From positions 32,897,157 through 32,961,156 of the forward strand of contig NC_049907.1 of NCBI RefSeq assembly GCF_001411555.2: a stretch of 64,000 nucleotides of DNA, read 5' to 3'. This stretch comes from Juglans regia. Its lineage: Eukaryota > Streptophyta > Magnoliopsida > Fagales > Juglandaceae. This document shows, one piece after another, positions 34,843 through 46,190 of this stretch. The notes beneath the pieces were generated by a model. It worked only from the letters and a program-made list of their open reading frames with translations, was not told the origin of the DNA and did not search any database. Positions within the stretch are counted from its first letter, which is position 1. Each line of letters opens with the position of its first letter. A program made the position numbers and the translations under genes.

Positions 34843-35195
34843 GGCTGCGAGCGTTTTTAAGAAAAAATATTTTTTTCCTCAAGTCCCCATGGTTTGTTTT
34901 TTCCCCTCCCCAGCCCCAAACTTCGCCCTCCTGGGCCCATTGATTTCGTCGTTTTCGTCTCGTCCTCCCTCGTGCATCTGATGTAAAAATAAATTGAGAT
35001 GAACAAAAAATTACTGAGACGGAAACGGCAAAGTCGATGGGTCCAGGAGGGCGCAATCTGGGACTGGGGAGGAGAAAAAAAAAATGCTTGTAATGGAGAT
35101 GTTTTAAAATGAAAAAATACTCAGCCACATCAAGCGGGATGAAATAACGGGACGTTGAGCGGGCCACTAGTATTACTGTATTATCCATATGTTAA

Positions 35196-36800
35196 ACACA
35201 AAAGTAACTTTACGGTCAAGTTTTTTAGTGGTTGAATATCTACATATGAAGCAGTTATAAATTCTACGGTTGAAGCATTCAATGATTTTTCTTTTAAAAA
35301 AAAAAGTTTCTTTTACTTCCTATTTAATGTTACACCTTTTATTTTTACTTTTTTGAGTTTTTATAAATTCCTAATTTTTGTCAAGTTTTATATAAACCTT
35401 TAAGATTTTTCTAATATCTAGTTTTTTTTTTCAATTATTTTAGAATGCTTCTTAGATTTTTAGGGCCAAAGTCAATTTTCTATTTCTTTTCTGTCAAACT
35501 AACGGAACCTTAATAGATGAAAAACAAAAAAACAAAAAGACTTGGAATACTTATGTAATATTGTGATACCAATTTAAACTTGTGGGGAACATTGGGGTAG
35601 AGTTTATGGAGCAGATTTTTTAAAAAATAATAATGAAAAAAGAAAAAAAATGTTGCTACTCCTGCTGGGTGGGTTTTTTTTTTTTTTTTTTTACTTAATG
35701 ATTAAATAAATATTTTTAATGATATTTTGAATTTTTTTAAATATTAAAAAATATTTAAAAATAAAAAATAAAGATGAAATACACAGTAGGAGCCCAGCGG
35801 TGGCCCAAGAGTCACCCATTAAAAAAGAGTAGTGCTACATAGAAACCCCACACTCCTACACATCGCTTAAAAATATATGATTTTACTTTTTTATCCTCAT
35901 ATTGAAATATAAAATATGAGGATAAAAAAGTAAAATCATATATTTTTAAGTGGTGTGCATGGAGTGAAACTTATGTTTAAAATTTTCATTAAAAAAAAAA
36001 AAAAAAAAAGAGAAAAGGCTCCCTACATGTGTAAATCCAAGCCATCCCTGAGGAACGAGAAGATGAAAGCGGGAGCCACCCCTCCTGCAAAAAAAGGGGA
36101 TAAAGTTGCGGTTTATAACTTTACCTGAAGATATGCTTTAGGTATGTTTACAGAGGTGGCTTGAAAGCACTTAAGTTTTAGGGCTAATAATTTTGAAATT
36201 AATACCTGAATTGTTTTTGTAATTTGAGATCTCAGATGTTAATTTATACAAAATTGATATATGAATTTTAAAAATCTTTTAAATAAGTACCTAAATCAAT
36301 TTTTCATTAGTAAATTAATAGTAGACCACGTGTCAGTCTCTGATTGGTCGACGTGGATATTGATACCACATTAGCTAATTAGAGACTAACACGTGGTGTA
36401 AAAATATCAAAGAGTGCTTGAGCCATAAATGGATTATACAAAATTAATCTCATGTAGCTTCATCTAATGCGTTAATTCTACTTTAATCTCACAAATTGGT
36501 CGTTTTGATATATGAAATTGGTAATATTTAGATATATGAAATTTGTATTTTTTAGCACATGGTGCTAATTGTAAAATATATAAAAAATAATAATTTAAAG
36601 AAAAAAATTAAAAATAATAATATTTTATTATTATTTGGTTTAAATATGCATAATCCAATGTGAGAGTTTTTCTTGATATGCAAAATCAATTTTCAAAAGA
36701 TGTGATTTTGAAGATGTATATAGAGAAACCAATGCTAGTGCTCTGTTCTAACATCAAACAGTATATAGATTTTACAGATTCAATAGTTAGTACATCCTTA
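35196..36800. other. Unassigned AT-rich interval with fold-back repeats
   Basis: No gene recognised. It contains the perfect 38-bp hairpin listed next and a second imperfect inverted repeat at about 36325-36398 (arms CCACGTGTCAGTCTCT / AGAGACTAACACGTGG). Confidence 0.5.
35826..35976. repeat. Fold-back element with a perfect 38-bp inverted repeat
   Basis: Left arm 35866-35903 and right arm 35913-35950 are exact reverse complements over 38 bp with a 9-base spacer. Outside the arms the similarity continues weakly (CACTCC / GGAGTG), suggesting a MITE of about 150 bp starting GAGTAGTGCTACAT. Confidence 0.8.
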
Positions 36801-37033
36801 TTTTTTTAATACTAAATCGATTCTTTTAAACAAAAACGAGCGTACCAAACATATTGAAGTAGATTGTCACTATATTCATCAAGCCTATGAGGCTATGTCT
36901 ATTATTCTTCCTCATACCTCTACGGATCTTCAAGTAGCTGATATATTCACAAAAGCAATGACAATACAGCGGCATCAATTCCTAGATAGCAAATTGATGC
37001 TAGTAGATACACCGGCATCAATTTGAGGGGGGA
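36800..37033 (+). pseudogene. Ty1/copia RNase H C-terminal remnant
   Basis: Plus-strand frame with RTKHIEVDCHYIHQAYEA, then LQVADIFTKAM and FLDSKLMLVD, the usual end of copia RNase H, followed by a stop and the purine tract GAGGGGGGA. The rest of pol is missing upstream. A different element from 37516-43620. Confidence 0.85.
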
Positions 37034-37260
37034 TATTAGTGGATTTTATTTATTTAAATTAATTCCTATATTATTCAGGTATAGATTTGTACAACTGTAT
37101 AGGATTTATATGATTTGTAAGTTAAATATTTAGATTAAGTAGATATATGGAAAACATATCTTATCCAAGATTTAAATCCCTATAGGACAGAAAGTCAGAT
37201 TTCGAATGACTAATTAGGTGTAATCTATTTTTGACTAAATGAATGAGAAGGAAAAGGACA
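37034..37260 (+). repeat. Probable 3' LTR start of the copia remnant
   Basis: The sequence after the purine tract, starting TATTAGTGG (expected TG, mutated), is the expected LTR position. No second copy is present in the window, so its end cannot be placed. Confidence 0.4.
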
Positions 37261-37498
37261 AAGTGTTCAGTAAAAAAAAAAAAATCTGTTACATGTAAGG
37301 CCAGTCATGTCATATTTTACTCCCATAAATCAAGTAACAATCAACTGCAATCTTCTTTTTCTTTTCCTTTTTCTTTTTTCTTTTTTTTTTCTTTTTTTTA
37401 TAAGTCAACTACAATCTTCTGCCAAGAACCAAGATTAATATATCAACAACACTTAGGAAAGGACGAACTACTCAATACAAAATTTGGTCCTTGAGGCT

Positions 37499-37515
37499 AT
37501 CATATGTTATGCAAC
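37499..37515. repeat. 17-bp direct repeat, left flank of copia element
   Basis: ATCATATGTTATGCAAC lies directly before the left LTR and again directly after the right LTR (43621-43637), identical over 17 bp. Copia elements normally duplicate only 5 bp. Confidence 0.9.
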
Positions 37516-38292
37516 TGTTAAAGAAAATTGTGTGGATACAGTAATCTGAAAATTAAATGCGACTTTGAGGCGTGTTGATCACTATCTTTAAGGTGATAAT
37601 TGCCCCCACTTGAAAGAGTTTACTACGGAGTTACAAGCAATTCACCTCCAGGATACAATAAAGTCACCAACTGCAGATAGCAATTCTGAAGTTTTTCCTT
37701 CAGAGTTTCTCTACAAATTTGTGCAAGTGACTAAAAATATGAGAGAATGGAATATCAAATTTGTGGGTCTCATCCCCTATTTATAGAGAATGAAGTGACA
37801 CCATGTGAAAGATCACAACTCTTAATTTGTGACTTTTCAACTAGCAGTTACTGGTTTAAAGGTCATGATGTTTCATTTAAAGACCAGAGGGTATGACCTA
37901 GCCTAGTGGTCAGCAAGCGCCTCACTTGGGAAAGGGGAGGCATTGGTTCGAGTCTCCAGAAGTGTCTTTTCAATTAAATTGATTTTTGAAATATTGCACC
38001 CTATCAAAGTGCCTATTCGGCCCATGTGCAAACACTCAAGTGTTGTGACTCTTTAGCCCACGTGCAAGGCTTGGTTGGCCCAAGCATTGTGTCTGTCCAA
38101 GTCCAACGCTTCACAAAATTATAAATCAAATTGCACTTCTGGAGTTTCAAACTCCTATCCTTTCATTTGAAATAACATACCATTACCACTGAACCAATGC
38201 ATATCTTTGAGATAATGGTTCACGTAAATACATAATAACTCATACTCAATAAATTCACATATTTAATATCACAATCTATATTAAATATAACA
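37516..38292 (-). repeat. 3' LTR of the copia element
   Basis: 777 bp. It contains a tRNA-like (SINE-like) segment at about 37889-37965. Confidence 0.95.
37885..38110 (+). repeat. tRNA-derived SINE-like segment within the copia LTR
   Basis: On the plus strand, TAGCCTAGTGG fits an RNA polymerase III box A and GGTTCGAGTC, about 40 bases on, fits box B. The second LTR carries the same segment at about 43222-43440 with TAGCTTAGTGG and GGTTTGAGTC. It is not a true tRNA gene because the arms do not fold as one. Its borders are uncertain. Confidence 0.55.
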
Positions 38293-38855
38293 ATCCCCCA
38301 CTTAGATTACGATATTAAATTTTCAGTCAAATACTGATATCCTCATGCATATAAGAAGGTATCTCTCGACTTAAACCTTCAATTAGTGTAAGTATCTCAA
38401 ATTCTTAACAAAGTCAATGGTAGCCTAGGCTTAAACCAAGACTCTATACGCTAAAAACGGAAATACCACACACATGATTCTATCCAATTTTAGCGAGATA
38501 ACTCACCAATTATTTGCACTAATTCACGTGCTCCAACCTGGCATTCATGAATATTTACAAAAGTAAACCTTAAACTTTTGCTAGAAGTTGTCCCCACCTC
38601 TTATGTTCACATAGGTAAAGTTCCTTTTTGTGTCTCTATTACTTCAGACATTTATACAACTATTGAACTTCATTAAGAGTATAATACTCATCCTACATTT
38701 AGCGTAACAGCCAGCACTGACCATCCTGGAAGGGTTTCTCATATTAAATTAAATTTCAGTGCTATCCCAACCACATAACTGTAACTTGTTATTACCGATT
38801 AAACCTTAGACTATTTATTAATAGTGTAAGGTTGGGTTCCTATTACAGGTGACTT

Positions 38856-41800
38856 TTAAAAGAAAGGCTTCAAACCCATTCCACTAGATGTACTATTCAC
38901 CATATATCTCGAGAGTCCCTTTGTGAAAGGATCCGCCAAGTTTTTACTTGACCGCACATATACAATAGTGATAATACCATCACTTATTAATTGTTTGACA
39001 TATTCATGTCTCAAACTAATATGTCTAGATTTTTCATTATAGACCTTATTATAAGCCCTAGACATAGTAGCTTCACTATCACAGTACAAATAAATGGCTG
39101 ACATCGGTTGTGGCCACAACTTTATGTCAAATAACAAATTCCTCAGCCATTCTGCCTCTTTGCCCGCTACCGCCAAGGCTAAAAATTCAGATTCCATTGT
39201 AGAATGTGAAATACATGTCTGTTTCTTAGAAGCCCATGAAACAGCTCCACTACCAAGAGTGAAAACCCAACCAGACGTAGCCTTATTATCACTTGCACTA
39301 GTAATCCAACTAGCATCACAATATCCTTTTAGTACAGCAGGAAAATTGGTATAATACAGTCCTAACGAACTAGTTCTTTTAAGGTACCCAAGGACTCTAC
39401 CAATTGCTTTCCAATGCTCCGTACTAGGATTACCCGTATATCTAGAAAGTTTACATACTGCAAAGGAAATATCTAGTCTAGTGTAATGCATTGCATACAT
39501 TAAACTGTCAATTGCACTAGCATATTCTAACTGAGCAATCGCTCTGCTAGCATTCTCGGTTAATTTAAATGAAGAGTCGTATAGGGTATTTGCTTCTTTA
39601 ATTCCTAAGTGTTGAAATTTAAGAAGCATTTTCTCAACATAATGAGATTGACATAAAGCATAACCCCCACTATGTTTCTTTACTTTGACACCCAAAATAG
39701 TGTCAACTTCATTAAGATCCTTCATTTTGAACTTTGAAGACAAATACTTCTTAGTTTCAGATATTCCTTCCATATTTGTTCCAAATATAAGTAAGTCATC
39801 CACATAAAGACATATTATAACACCATAACAATCTGTGAATTTAGAATAAATACACTTATCAGCATTATTATGCCTAAATCCATGAAATAAAATTACCGAG
39901 TCAAATTTCTCATGCCATTGTTTTGGTGCTTGCTTTAATCCATACAATGACTTAATTAATTTGCAAACTTTCTTTTCTTGCCCATGCATAACAAATCCTT
40001 CTGATTGTTCCATGTACACCTCTTCATCCAATTCACCATTTAGGAAAGCAGTTTTAACATCCATTTGGTGTACATATAAGTTATATATTGAAGCTAGTGT
40101 CATAAGCACTCTAATGGATGTAAATCTAGTCACTGGGCATATGTATCAAAATAGTCTATGCCCTCTTTTTGTTTAAAACCTTTGGCTACTAATCTAGCTT
40201 TAAAAGTTTGAAGCGACCCATCTGTATTGTATTTTCTCCTAAATACCCACTTACAACCAATAGATTTTGATCCAGGAGGCAAGTCTACTAAAACCCAAGT
40301 ATTGTTTGACAATATTGAGTCAATTTCATCATTTATTGTCTCTTTCCAAAATGAAACATCTCTAGAAGTCATAGCTTCTTTAAATGTTTTTGGATCTTCT
40401 TCTATATTTAATAGAATGGGTATCTTATTTAAAACATCATCTCTATTTCCTTCTAAAAGGAAAACAATAGCCTGAGATGACACAAAATCTGGATCCAAAT
40501 TTTTCTCTTTTCTAACTATTTGACTTCTTCTCGGTTCAGTCAATGCGTCAAGAATTATACAATTCCTTTTCCGACTCAAGTTAGATTCTAGTGTTTGAGA
40601 AGGATCGGATATTGCTTTAGAATCATTATAGAATTTATCTTCAATAAATTTCACATCCTTTGATTCTACTATAACGTTAGAATCCAAATCCAAAAGTCTA
40701 TATGCTTTTGAATTCTCAGCATATCCTACAAAAACACTCTTGATTGCCCTTGGACCTAATTTTGTTCTTTTTGGGTCCTGAACTCTATAAAAGGCTAAAC
40801 AGCCCCATACCTTTAGGTATTCCAGATTTGGTTTCCTACCTTTCCACAATTCATATGGTAAAATTTTGAATTTCATAGAAGGTATTCTATTATGCAAATA
40901 ACATGTCGTGAGCAATGCTTCTCCTCATAAATTTAAAGACAATTTTGCATTCAAAATCATAGCATTTACCATATCAACTAGTGTCCTATTTTTTCTTTCC
41001 GCTAAACCATTTTGTTGTGGGGTATAGGGTGCACTAGTTTGATGTATTATGCCATTCTCCTCGCAGTACAAAGAAAATTCAGTAGGAAAATATTCACCGC
41101 CTCTGTCACTGCGAAGAATCTTAATTTTCTTTTCCTTTTGATTTTTAACAACAGACTTATAAGATTTAAACATATTGAAGGCTTCATCCTTATTTTTCAT
41201 TAAATATACATATGTATATCTTGAGAAATCATCAATAAAAGTAATAAAATATCTATTGCCTCCTCTAGTTAAAATACCATTTAATTCACAAATATCAGAA
41301 TGTACAAGTTCTAATAATTGTGTATTTCTGTCTGTTTTAGGAAAAGGTTTCTTTGTCATTTTTGCTTGAATGCAAATTTCACATTTAGCATCATGTCCAT
41401 AATTATATGAAATTAAACTATGTTTAGACATAAACTTTAAAGATTTAAAGTTCAAATGTGCTAAACGATTATGCCACAAAGTAGAAGACTCAACAATATA
41501 AGCAGAATCAGAACTTATTTTATTAATACTTAGTTTATACATTCCATCACAAGAGTACCCTTTTCCAACAAACACTCCCCCTTTGGAAGAATTACATTAT
41601 CAGACTCGATTACGTTCTTGACACCCTTCTTACAAAGCAAATTTGCTGATACAAGATTTTTCTTTATTTCTGGGACATGAAGAACATTAAGAAGAATAAG
41701 TTTCTTCCCAGAAGTGAACTGAATTTCCACAGTTCTTTTTCCCACAACTTTTGCAGAATTGTGATTTCCCATTAGTACTACATGTCCATCTGCTGCATCT

Positions 41801-42810
41801 TCATAATTTTTGAATTGAGATCTCTGATTGCAAACTGGAACGGTAGCGCCTGAATCATACCACCAATCAGAAGACTCGGTTGTTGTAGCCATATTTAACT
41901 CTGTAATCATACTAATGTGCATTTCAAAGACCATGGCCACAATTTCCAAAGTCTCCTTTTCGATCAGATTTGCACTATTGAGATTGCCATTTTCTTTCTT
42001 GTATTTCTTCTTGTACCTGCATTCACGCTTAAAGTACCCATTCTTTTCGCAATTGTAACAAGTTTTTATTTTCTTGGACTTGTCACCATTGTTGGAAAAG
42101 TCATTAAATTTTCTCTTGTTTCCTCCAAAATTACTTTGAAACTTATTTTTCTCATCAACAAGGTTCACTTTAGAGCCATTTTGAGAAAATAATTTCTTAT
42201 CATGAATTCGAGTTTCCTCTTCAATTCGTAAATGTTTTTGAATTTGCTCTATTGTGAAATCTTCTGTTGTGTGCATAAGTTTCTTTCTATAATTATTCCA
42301 ACTTGGAGGAAGTTTGGCAATAATAGCCCCAACTTGCAAAGGTTCAGAAACTTCAACATTAAGATCTCGAAGTTTATTCACCAAAACTTGCAATTCATGG
42401 ACTTGATCCATCAATGAAGTATTATCATTCATTGTAAATTCAAAATATTTCATAATAAGGAATTTATCCGTACCTTACTTTTCGGTTCTATATTTTAATT
42501 CCAATGCATCTCAAATCTCTTTTGGTGACTTGATTGATGTAAACAAGTTGAAGAGACGATCAGAAAGTGTATTTAGAATGTGTCCTCTACATACCACTTC
42601 ATCTTCTTCGCGCTTCTTGCGTTCTGCCTTGATTAGATCATTATCGTCTGGTTTGGGTTTTAGAAGTACTGGCAAGTTCGAATCCAAAATATACGCAATC
42701 TTCAATGTAGTAAGAATGAACATCAACTTGTCTTTCCAACGATTAAAATTTATTTCATCAAACCTATATAGTTTGACAAAGTCTTGATTCATCATCTTAA
42801 AAGTCGTCAT
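38856..42810 (-). pseudogene. Ty1/copia gag-pol polyprotein, five visible lesions
   Basis: From ATG 42810: gag (MTTFKMMNQDFVKLYRFDE), with nonsense codons near 42495-42460; a zinc knuckle CYNCEKNGYFKREC whose His is Tyr; protease WWYDSGATVPVCN; a frameshift near 41570; the GAG-pre-integrase region (LWHNRLAHLN) and integrase with HSDICE, RSDRGGEY and NGLAERKNRT; a Trp-to-stop change at about 40920; the RT start (IGCKWVFRRKYN, ARLVAKGF); a one-base deletion near 40133; RT with the [11 protein letters not shown] catalytic motif; and RNase H ([24 protein letters not shown]-like [18 protein letters not shown]). All domains are present in order, so the element was recently active in evolutionary terms but is now dead. 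Confidence 0.95.
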
Positions 42811-42848
42811 ATCAAATTATGATCTCATTGCGATTATCACCTTAAAAT

Positions 42849-43620
42849 TGTTAAAGAAAATTGTGCGGATACAGTAATCTGAAAATAAAATGCGACTTTG
42901 AGGCGTGTTGATCACTATCTTTAAAGTGATAATTGCCCACACTCGAAAGAGTTTGCTACTGGATTACAAGCAATTTACCTCTAGGATACAACAAAGTCAC
43001 CAACTACAGATAGCAATTCTGAAGTTTTTCCTTCAAAGTTTCTCTACAAAATTGTACAAGTGACTGAAAATATGAGAGAATGGAATATCAAATTCGTGGG
43101 TCTCATCCCCTATTTATAGAGAATGAAGTGACACCATGTGAAAGATCACAACTCTTAATTTGTGACTTTTCAACTGGCAGTTACTGGTTTAAAGGTCATG
43201 ATGTTTCATTTAAAGACCAAAGGGTGACCTAGCTTAGTGGTCAGCAAGTGCCTCACTTGGGAAAGAGAGGGCATTGGTTTGAGTCTCCATAAGTACTTTT
43301 TCAATTAAATTGATTTTTGAAACATTGCACCCTATCAAAGTGCCTATTCGGCCCATGTGCAAACACCCAAGTGTTATGACTCTTTGGCCCACGTGCAAGG
43401 CTTGGTTGGCCTAAGCATTGTGTCTGTCCAAGTCCACTTCACAAAATTATAAATCAAATTGTACTTGTGAAGTTTCAAACTCCTATCCTTTCATTTGAAA
43501 CAACATACCATTACCACTGAACCAATGCATCTCTTTGAGATAATGGTTCACGTAAAAACATAATAACTCATACTCAATAATTTCACATATTTAATATCAC
43601 AATCTATATTAAATATAACA
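42849..43620 (-). repeat. 5' LTR of the copia element
   Basis: 772 bp, matching 37516-38292 with scattered substitutions and short indels. Confidence 0.95.
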
Positions 43621-43637
43621 ATCATATGTTATGCAAC

Positions 43638-44200
43638 TTCGCAGCAGCAAGACAGACCACAAATTGATCAAATCCACACCAAGCATATATATCATAGGTA
43701 TCCATGTCCCAAAATATACAAAATTAATTTACAAGCCCGTTAATTTTTTTTCTTAGCATCTTTTGTATTTAAGAAATTTTCTCATCCATAAGTAAGGTCA
43801 GTCATGTCGTTTTACTACCAAAAACCCAGTAAGAGTCCATTAGAATTACAGTCAACTGACCTAAAATTACTACAGAAAGAATGAACCACAAGTCAATATC
43901 TAAATAGCCATTGGTCTAACAATGCCGATTGCGCTCAGATACGTCCTTCCATGCTCCTTGTTCAACAAAAAAGATTTTTCCTTCATAGCTGATATGTTCA
44001 ACATTTCCAGTATTCCAGTGATACAAAATTCAATTTTTTAAATAATTTACACGGCCTCAGAAAAAATTATGGTCCACCGTCCAAAAAACCTCCAAGCAAA
44101 AGATTCATTCAGAATTTTTTCTTTAAAAAAAATGGTCTTGCTTGAGGAGTAATATTGTCACATCAAAGAACAAAATGGTAAAATCATATTAGTTTCTACC
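43638..44200. other. Non-coding flank
   Basis: No gene seen. A stretch near 43790-43920 resembles 37295-37440 (GTAAGGYCAGTCATGTC), so the copia element seems to lie between two related host segments. Confidence 0.4.
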
Positions 44201-44206
44201 CCATAC

Positions 44207-46190
44207 CTCTTCCTCTTCTGGCTCTGTCTCGTCTGAATCTGAACTATCACCCGAGTCATCTTTCTTCTTCAGAACAGATACTGGACCATTCTTGGCAGCA
44301 GCTACAAGCAACTTTGTTGATAAGGCAGTTACCTTAGCCTTTGGACCCTAAAAAGAGAAAATTCAAATTGTTGGAATATGCATCCAGATATTTAAGACCA
44401 TATTCTAAACAAGAAGAATGATCAGAAGGTGCAATTCACGAGTGAAAATTTTCGGTGCCCTTGGAAGTAATTCATGTACTCACTTTATCATCATCAGAAT
44501 CAAGTAAAGAATCTGAATCCGAAGAATCCAAACCTTCTTAGCAAGGGCAACAGCAGTACCATTTTTAGCAGCGATGGCAAGTTTTTTTGGAGCAGGCTTC
44601 TGAGACAAAAGATGGCATGAAAATTAGTTTCTACTGATTCAGCGAAGGACCTTGATTCAGCAAAAAATTAGAAATATCCAAAACTGCAAAACTAAATATT
44701 TATATAGTTAACCTCTTATTTTTCAGAGTCCATGAAGAAGAATCGTCGGAACTACTTGTTTCCTCTTTTCTTTTTCTTCTTTTGCGTCTTCACTTCACTC
44801 TTCAGCTTCTAAACAGTCTGCTCTACAGCTTCATCTCTTTTCTACCTCTTAGAGCACTCTCATTGGATTAGCTAAATTAAAGTATATTTTTGATGAATAC
44901 AAGATGAATTTAACATTTAGCTATTACATTCACATAAGTTTCTACATTGGAATAGCCATTTTTTCATTATATGACAATAAAATAATATAAAATGAATTTA
45001 ACTTTGACTATTCACATCAAATCTCCAAATTGAATTATCTATTTATTCATTATATAGTAAAGAATAATTAATAATTTTGAAAATTTTTTAATTTTTTTAA
45101 TTATGAATTTATTTTATTTTATCATATTTTACTATTCATAATATTATATATTAATTAGTAATTGTATTCTAATTATATTTTTTCAATTGTCATTTAAAAT
45201 AGAGAGAGAAATAATTTATATTAAAAGGAGAGAGAAAGAAATAATATAAAAATGATTTGATGAATGAATAGTGTGTTCCAAATTTGAAAATTAGTTTAGA
45301 CTTTACTGTAGCTATATTCCAACGCTTTAGTATCATTTGGAATATAGCTAATTCAATGTGAGAGATTTTATGACCTAATAGCTAAATTCTCATTGGATTT
45401 AGCTTTTAGCTAATCCAATGAGAATGCTCTTAGCACTGAGTTGCTTCTCTAACTCATTTACAGCTTCCCTCTTGCCTTGAATAACATCAAAAGCCCAGAA
45501 TATCAAAATCTCATTCAAAATAAAAATGTACAAAATCTTTAAATAAAAAAGATACACGAAATGCATCACCAAAACAAAAGGTAGATCGTGTTTCTACCAT
45601 ACAAACTCCACAAAGCAAAACATAATTAGCATACAGTTCAGCGTCAAACCATTAGTATCAGACTAAAGCGTTACCATTGATACGAAAATTCATGTTTTCT
45701 CAGTAAACTGAGTTAAAGAGAGAGAGACTAGTATTGAAAGAAAATAATAAAAGCGTCAATTTTTTTAGACAAGTAATAAATTTCATTGAAAAACGCAACA
45801 CAGTTCCATAGAAGTGATAAAAGCTCGTGTTAAGTTTTACAGTATCCAAAACAATAACTAAAAACACATAAACTTTCTTAAAATAATATCCCAGAAAATA
45901 TTAAGAAAATTGAAGCGCATATCAATAACTTTTTTTTTTATAAGTAAGCGCATAACAATAAAATTCCACCATACACAAACAAGAACGCAGGAAAAAAAGT
46001 ATCATCACTACAAAAAAAATGTACCTTTTTTGGCAGACTTAGACGATGGGACTATATAGCAGGAGCTGCGTCGACCTACAAAAAGAAAGTCAAAACCAAT
46101 TACAGATAAACTAATACGAGAAAAACAAACTCACGTACAGACTACAGAAAATGAAAAACAAAGGTAGAGAAGCGTACATTGGGGATCGAT
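44207..46190 (-). pseudogene. Nucleolin-like pseudogene, 5' half
   Basis: Minus-strand exons: exon 1 remnant about 46170-46190 (KSIP kept, start codon lost); exon 2 46025-46075 (VDAAPAI, then a 2-bp insertion shifts frame); exon 3 44713-45475 (GKREAVNELEKQLSAK, then a stop, DEAVEQTV, stop, KLKSEVKTQKKKKK), split by a MITE at 44852-45429; exon 44484-44599 (KPAPKKLAIAAKNGTAVALA, then frame-shifted DSSDSDSLLDSDDDK); exon 44207-44347 (AKVTALSTKLLVAAAKNG, then DDSGDSSDSDETEPEEEE). Donor and acceptor sites are mostly recognisable. Basic KPAPKK blocks alternating with acidic Ser/Asp stretches are typical of plant nucleolin N termini, which act in nucleolar rRNA processing. The RNA-binding domains are not in the window. 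Confidence 0.8.
44852..45429. mobile_element. PIF/Harbinger-like MITE in a nucleolin exon
   Basis: 578-bp insertion flanked by TTA (44849-44851, 45430-45432). Inverted ends read GAGCACTCTCATTGGATTAG and, from the other side, GAGCATTCTCATTGGATTAG. The TTA duplication and GAGCA start fit PIF/Harbinger-type MITEs. Removing it rejoins LSAK with the rest of the exon. Confidence 0.85.

Larger units (their letters stand above)
33314..35186. mobile_element. Pack-MULE-like element carrying a P450 exon
   Basis: Flanked by a perfect 9-bp direct repeat ATATGTTAA (33305-33313, 35187-35195), the size made by Mutator-like transposases. The ends are inverted: left GGAAAATAC then GTCCCGCTC; right, read inward, GGATAATAC then GGCCCGCTC. 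Similarity continues for well over 100 bp (ATTTCATCYCGCTTGA, GGCTGAGTATTTTTTCA). Further inverted matches (GTCTCAGTAATTTTTTG at about 33640-33660 and 35010-35030) reach the P450 border. An extra inverted piece lies at 34895-34960. The cargo is a host P450 first-exon fragment. No transposase is inside. Confidence 0.85.
37516..43620 (-). mobile_element. Ty1/copia element, nearly full length
   Basis: LTRs at 37516-38292 and 42849-43620 (777 and 772 bp) start TGTTAAAG and end AAATATAACA on the plus strand and are very similar by eye. A purine tract (AAGTGGGGGAT on the minus strand) adjoins the inner side of the 3' LTR. The primer binding site next to the 5' LTR is not one I recognise. The coding region lies on the minus strand in gag-protease-integrase-RT-RNase H order, as in copia. 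Confidence 0.95.

Noticed and set aside
34580..35188. A 202-residue minus-strand frame
   Set aside because: It runs from MITE sequence through the P450 start into the Pack-MULE end. Its reading frame is not the P450 frame, so it is accidental.
37499..37515. The 17-bp flanking repeat as part of the copia LTR
   Set aside because: The inner edges of both LTRs (38293 onward and before 42849) lack it, so it lies outside the element.
37889..37965. A tRNA gene
   Set aside because: Box A and box B are present, but no acceptor, anticodon or D stems pair as in a tRNA. It is better explained as a SINE-like piece.
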